Source: Actinomycetales bacterium (GTDB taxonomy: Bacteria > Actinomycetota > Actinomycetes > Actinomycetales > Actinomycetaceae). From it: DNA of 64,000 nt. Numbering within the stretch: position 1 is the first letter of the stretch; every line of letters begins with the position of its first letter. The notes beneath the pieces are model-generated. The model was not told where the DNA came from, did not search any database, and worked only from the letters and a program-made list of their open reading frames with translations. The position numbers and the translations under genes were made by a program. Positions 61,818-64,000 of the stretch are shown one piece after another. The stretch lies in NCBI GenBank assembly GCA_015655375.1, contig JAATFD010000014.1, positions 1 through 64,000 on the forward strand, written 5' to 3'.

Positions 61818-62132
61818 GTGATCCATATGGAAGAACCGGAGGCGTCTCGGAAGATCCCGTGTCCCCCATGGACAGAACACCCTCCGACAAGCTGCCGATC
61901 CGACGTTTCACCGTCACAGTGAATCTAGCACTCGCCTGGGTCGAACGTCCCTGACTTCGTGTGGAAATCTAGGACCTACGACCACCCCTGACAAACCGGC
62001 AGCAATCTGCTGGTTCACCACGAAAAAAGCGCAGCGGACGAACCTGGACCGAAACAGGTCCTCGGGACCAGAAAACGCCATCGCCTAGAGCGGACAGGTC
62101 GCGCCAGCGGCCAACACGTCCAAGGAGGCACC
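61818..62132. other. Leader region of the OPT transporter gene
   Basis: No gene. TTCAC-N7-GTGAA lies at 61907-61923. Further down are a hairpin from ACCGGCAG/CTGCTGGT (about 61997-62014, one G-U pair) and alternative GGACC/GGTCC/GGGACC pairings near 62046-62070. These suggest a folded 5' leader. AAGGAGG precedes ATG 62133. Confidence 0.4.
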
Positions 62133-63932
62133 ATGTCCACCACCGTCGAGCGCCCCTCCGGAGGGATCCGTGAGCTGACGATCCGCGCGGTGGTCGTGGG
62201 TGGAATCATCACCCTGGTCTTCACCGCCGCTAACGTCTACTTGGGTCTGAAAGTCGGCCTGACCTTCGCGACCTCGATCCCGGCGGCGGTCATCTCGATG
62301 GCCGTCCTGCGCAAGTTCCGCACCCACACCGTCATCGAGAACAACATCGTCCAGACGATCGCCTCGGCGGCCGGGACGCTGTCCGCGATCATCTTCGTCC
62401 TGCCCGGCCTGGTCATGATCGGCTGGTGGAGCGGCTTCCCCTATTGGGAGACGGCAGCGATCTGCGCGATCGGCGGAACCCTTGGGGTCATGTACTCGAT
62501 CCCCCTGCGCCGCGCACTGGTCACGGGCTCCGACCTGCCCTATCCCGAGGGAGTCGCGGCCGCCGAAGTGCTCAAGGTGGGCGACACCTCCCGGGGCGCG
62601 GAAGCCCAGCGCAGTGGTCTACGGGCGATCCTCACCGGGGCCACCGGCGCTGCTGGGTTCTCCTTGCTCGGCGCCCTCAAGATGGCGAGCACGGAGGTCT
62701 CCACCGTGATCCGGATGGGAACCGGCGGAACGATGATCGGCACCAGCCTCTCACTGGCCCTGGTCGGTGTCGGGCACCTGGTCGGCCTGAGCGTCGGCTT
62801 CGCGATGATCGTCGGCGTTGCCATCTCCTTCGGCGTACTGCTGCCAGTCTTCTCCCGAGGCGCGGCGGCCCCGCTGGCCGACTTCGTGTCCAGCGTCTTC
62901 TCCACCGACGTGCGCTTCGTCGGCGCCGGCGCGATCGCCGTGGCCGCGATCTGGACCCTATTGAAGATCATCGGCCCCATCTTCGGGGGCATCAAGCAGG
63001 CCGCCGTCTCCGCCCGTCGTCGTCGCAGCGGTGCCGAGGTCGACGTCACCGAGCGGGACATCCCGATCACCGTCGTCGGTATCGTCGTCCTCGCCTCGCT
63101 GATCCCGATCGGAATGCTGCTGTATGGATTCATCCGCGGCACGATCCTGGACGGCAGCGCGGGCGGGATCATCACCGCCAGCCTGATCTTCATCCTGGTC
63201 ATCGGGCTGATCGTTGCCTCCGTCTGCGGCGACATGGCGGGACTGATCGGAGCCTCGAACAGCCCGATCTCCGGCGTTGGCATCCTCGTGGCCATCGCCG
63301 CAGCGGTCCTGCTGCGCGCGACCTACGGCCAGACCGACGCGAACCACGGTGCGGCGCTGATTGCGTACACGCTGTTCACCGCGGCAGTCGTCTTCTCCGT
63401 GGGGACCATCTCGAACGACAATCTGCAGGACCTCAAGACCGGCCAGTTGGTCGGCGCCACCCCGTGGAAGCAGCAGGCTGCCCTGATCATCGGCGTGATC
63501 TTCGTGGACGAGATATTGGGCCAAGCGACCTCGTCTTGGCATCTGCCGCCCCTGGCCGTCGGCATGGGGATGTACCTGTCGATCACTCTGACCGTCATGA
63601 TCCCCATCGGCGCGGTGATCGGATGGTTCTATGACCGCTGGGCCGAGCATCGCAGTGGCGACGTCGGACACGTCAAACGCGCCGGGATCCTATTGGCCAC
63701 CGGATTGATCGTCGGAGAGAGCCTGTTCGGCGTGCTTCTGGCCGGAATCGTTGCCGCCACAGGAAAGAGCGATCCACTGGCCGTCGTGGGTTCGGGCTTC
63801 GATAGTTGGGCCAATATCATCGGCGTGGTCGTGTGCGCGGGCATCGTGGCGGGCAGCTACTGGTCCGCCGGCCGTCGTAGTGCACAGGAGGCTCTCATAT
63901 TGACGGGGAAATCGAAGACTCCTACACACTGA
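62133..63932 (+). CDS. OPT-family oligopeptide transporter
   Basis: A polytopic membrane protein of 599 residues, proton-coupled importer of oligopeptides or metal chelates. Family features: FTAANVYLGLKVGLTFATSI, GSDLPYPEGVAAAEVL, CGDMAGLIGASNSPISGVGI and SNDNLQDLKTGQLVGATPWK. After QQAALIIGV the sequence jumps to FVDEILG and LPPLAVGMGMYL; most relatives I know carry about 60 more residues there. GGAGG before ATG 62133. It ends 68 bases before the window edge. Confidence 0.9.
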   Translation: MSTTVERPSGGIRELTIRAVVVGGIITLVFTAANVYLGLKVGLTFATSIPAAVISMAVLRKFRTHTVIENNIVQTIASAAGTLSAIIFVLPGLVMIGWWSGFPYWETAAICAIGGTLGVMYSIPLRRALVTGSDLPYPEGVAAAEVLKVGDTSRGAEAQRSGLRAILTGATGAAGFSLLGALKMASTEVSTVIRMGTGGTMIGTSLSLALVGVGHLVGLSVGFAMIVGVAISFGVLLPVFSRGAAAPLADFVSSVFSTDVRFVGAGAIAVAAIWTLLKIIGPIFGGIKQAAVSARRRRSGAEVDVTERDIPITVVGIVVLASLIPIGMLLYGFIRGTILDGSAGGIITASLIFILVIGLIVASVCGDMAGLIGASNSPISGVGILVAIAAAVLLRATYGQTDANHGAALIAYTLFTAAVVFSVGTISNDNLQDLKTGQLVGATPWKQQAALIIGVIFVDEILGQATSSWHLPPLAVGMGMYLSITLTVMIPIGAVIGWFYDRWAEHRSGDVGHVKRAGILLATGLIVGESLFGVLLAGIVAATGKSDPLAVVGSGFDSWANIIGVVVCAGIVAGSYWSAGRRSAQEALILTGKSKTPTH

Positions 63933-63962
63933 TTCCGAAATCCCAGCACAGAGTCGCTTTCC

Positions 63963-63980
63963 CGGCTCCGGCGCGAGCCG
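63963..63980 (+). terminator. Hairpin after the OPT gene
   Basis: CGGCTC (63963-63968) pairs with GAGCCG (63975-63980) around a 6-base loop, 30 bases after the stop; no U-tract is visible before the window ends. Confidence 0.35.
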
Positions 63981-64000
63981 CTAGCCCGGGCCGAAGCACC

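Noticed and set aside
1-64000. tRNA, rRNA, CRISPR arrays, insertion sequences and prophage genes
   Set aside because: I looked for regular repeats, transposase motifs and cloverleaf sequences in the gaps and found none that could be supported. A tRNAscan and ISfinder search would settle this.

Overview
The window is high-GC DNA from an actinobacterium, probably of the Actinomycetales/Actinomycetaceae type. This rests on an HrdB/SigA-like sigma factor with a long Lys/Ala/Ser-rich and acidic N-terminus, a PASTA-containing PknL/PknB-type kinase, class II DAHP synthase, PPi-dependent phosphofructokinase, a DtxR-type iron box, and many genes whose -10 hexamer (TANNNT) sits only 6-7 nt before the start codon, as in leaderless actinobacterial transcripts. 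The species cannot be named from this sequence. No rRNA, tRNA, CRISPR array or insertion sequence was seen.

Layout. 0-2.3 kb: an unrecognised family of proteins, each made of two similar halves. Two copies are intact and lie between two decayed copies, followed by a MarR fragment. 2.4-21.6 kb: core genes in an order close to what I recall of the Mycobacterium Rv2173-Rv2206 region: sigA, usp, a polyprenyl synthase, an Rv2175c-like DNA-binding protein and its neighbouring kinase, DAHP synthase with PPi-PFK, an acyltransferase, a DnaQ/GIY-YIG nuclease, an Lrp-type domain protein, trpD with a receiver-like protein, an FKBP lipoprotein with ErpA, a glycerate-kinase-like protein, an M20 dipeptidase, a DUF3043 protein and pyrD. 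21.6-33.7 kb: a SpoU methyltransferase, HAD phosphatases, deoD, transporters, an aldo/keto reductase, a glycosyltransferase, a PanE-like reductase and a ProA-like dehydrogenase. 33.8-43.6 kb: accessory and stress genes, with a broken cutinase-like gene, an SDR fragment, a MarR/VOC divergent pair with two matching operators, an Eis-type acetyltransferase, katG, an MHS transporter, a DUF2975-XRE-FAD reductase operon and a shortened ClbS/DfsB-like gene.

43.7-51.3 kb holds the most interesting part. Mevalonate kinase, diphosphomevalonate decarboxylase, phosphomevalonate kinase and type 2 IPP isomerase form a tight operon headed by a small two-helix membrane protein and a TctA-like permease. HMG-CoA synthase and HMG-CoA reductase are absent from it, which suggests mevalonate uptake and salvage rather than synthesis. 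The IPP/DMAPP made here could feed the polyprenyl synthase at 4.6 kb. Next to it is a BASS-family transporter whose long leader carries a short ORF and two sets of mutually exclusive hairpins ending in an intrinsic terminator.

51.3-56.7 kb is a decay zone: a UbiB/ABC1 kinase relic, a small helical-protein relic, an unidentified frameshifted gene, and the C-terminal stubs of a Wadjet (JetC-JetD) anti-plasmid system, mixed with intact methyltransferase, siderophore-interacting (with iron box) and DUF1992 genes. 56.7-64 kb: a GH13 glycosidase divergent from a TetR regulator, threonine synthase, an aldehyde dehydrogenase and an OPT-family peptide transporter that appears to lack an internal segment.
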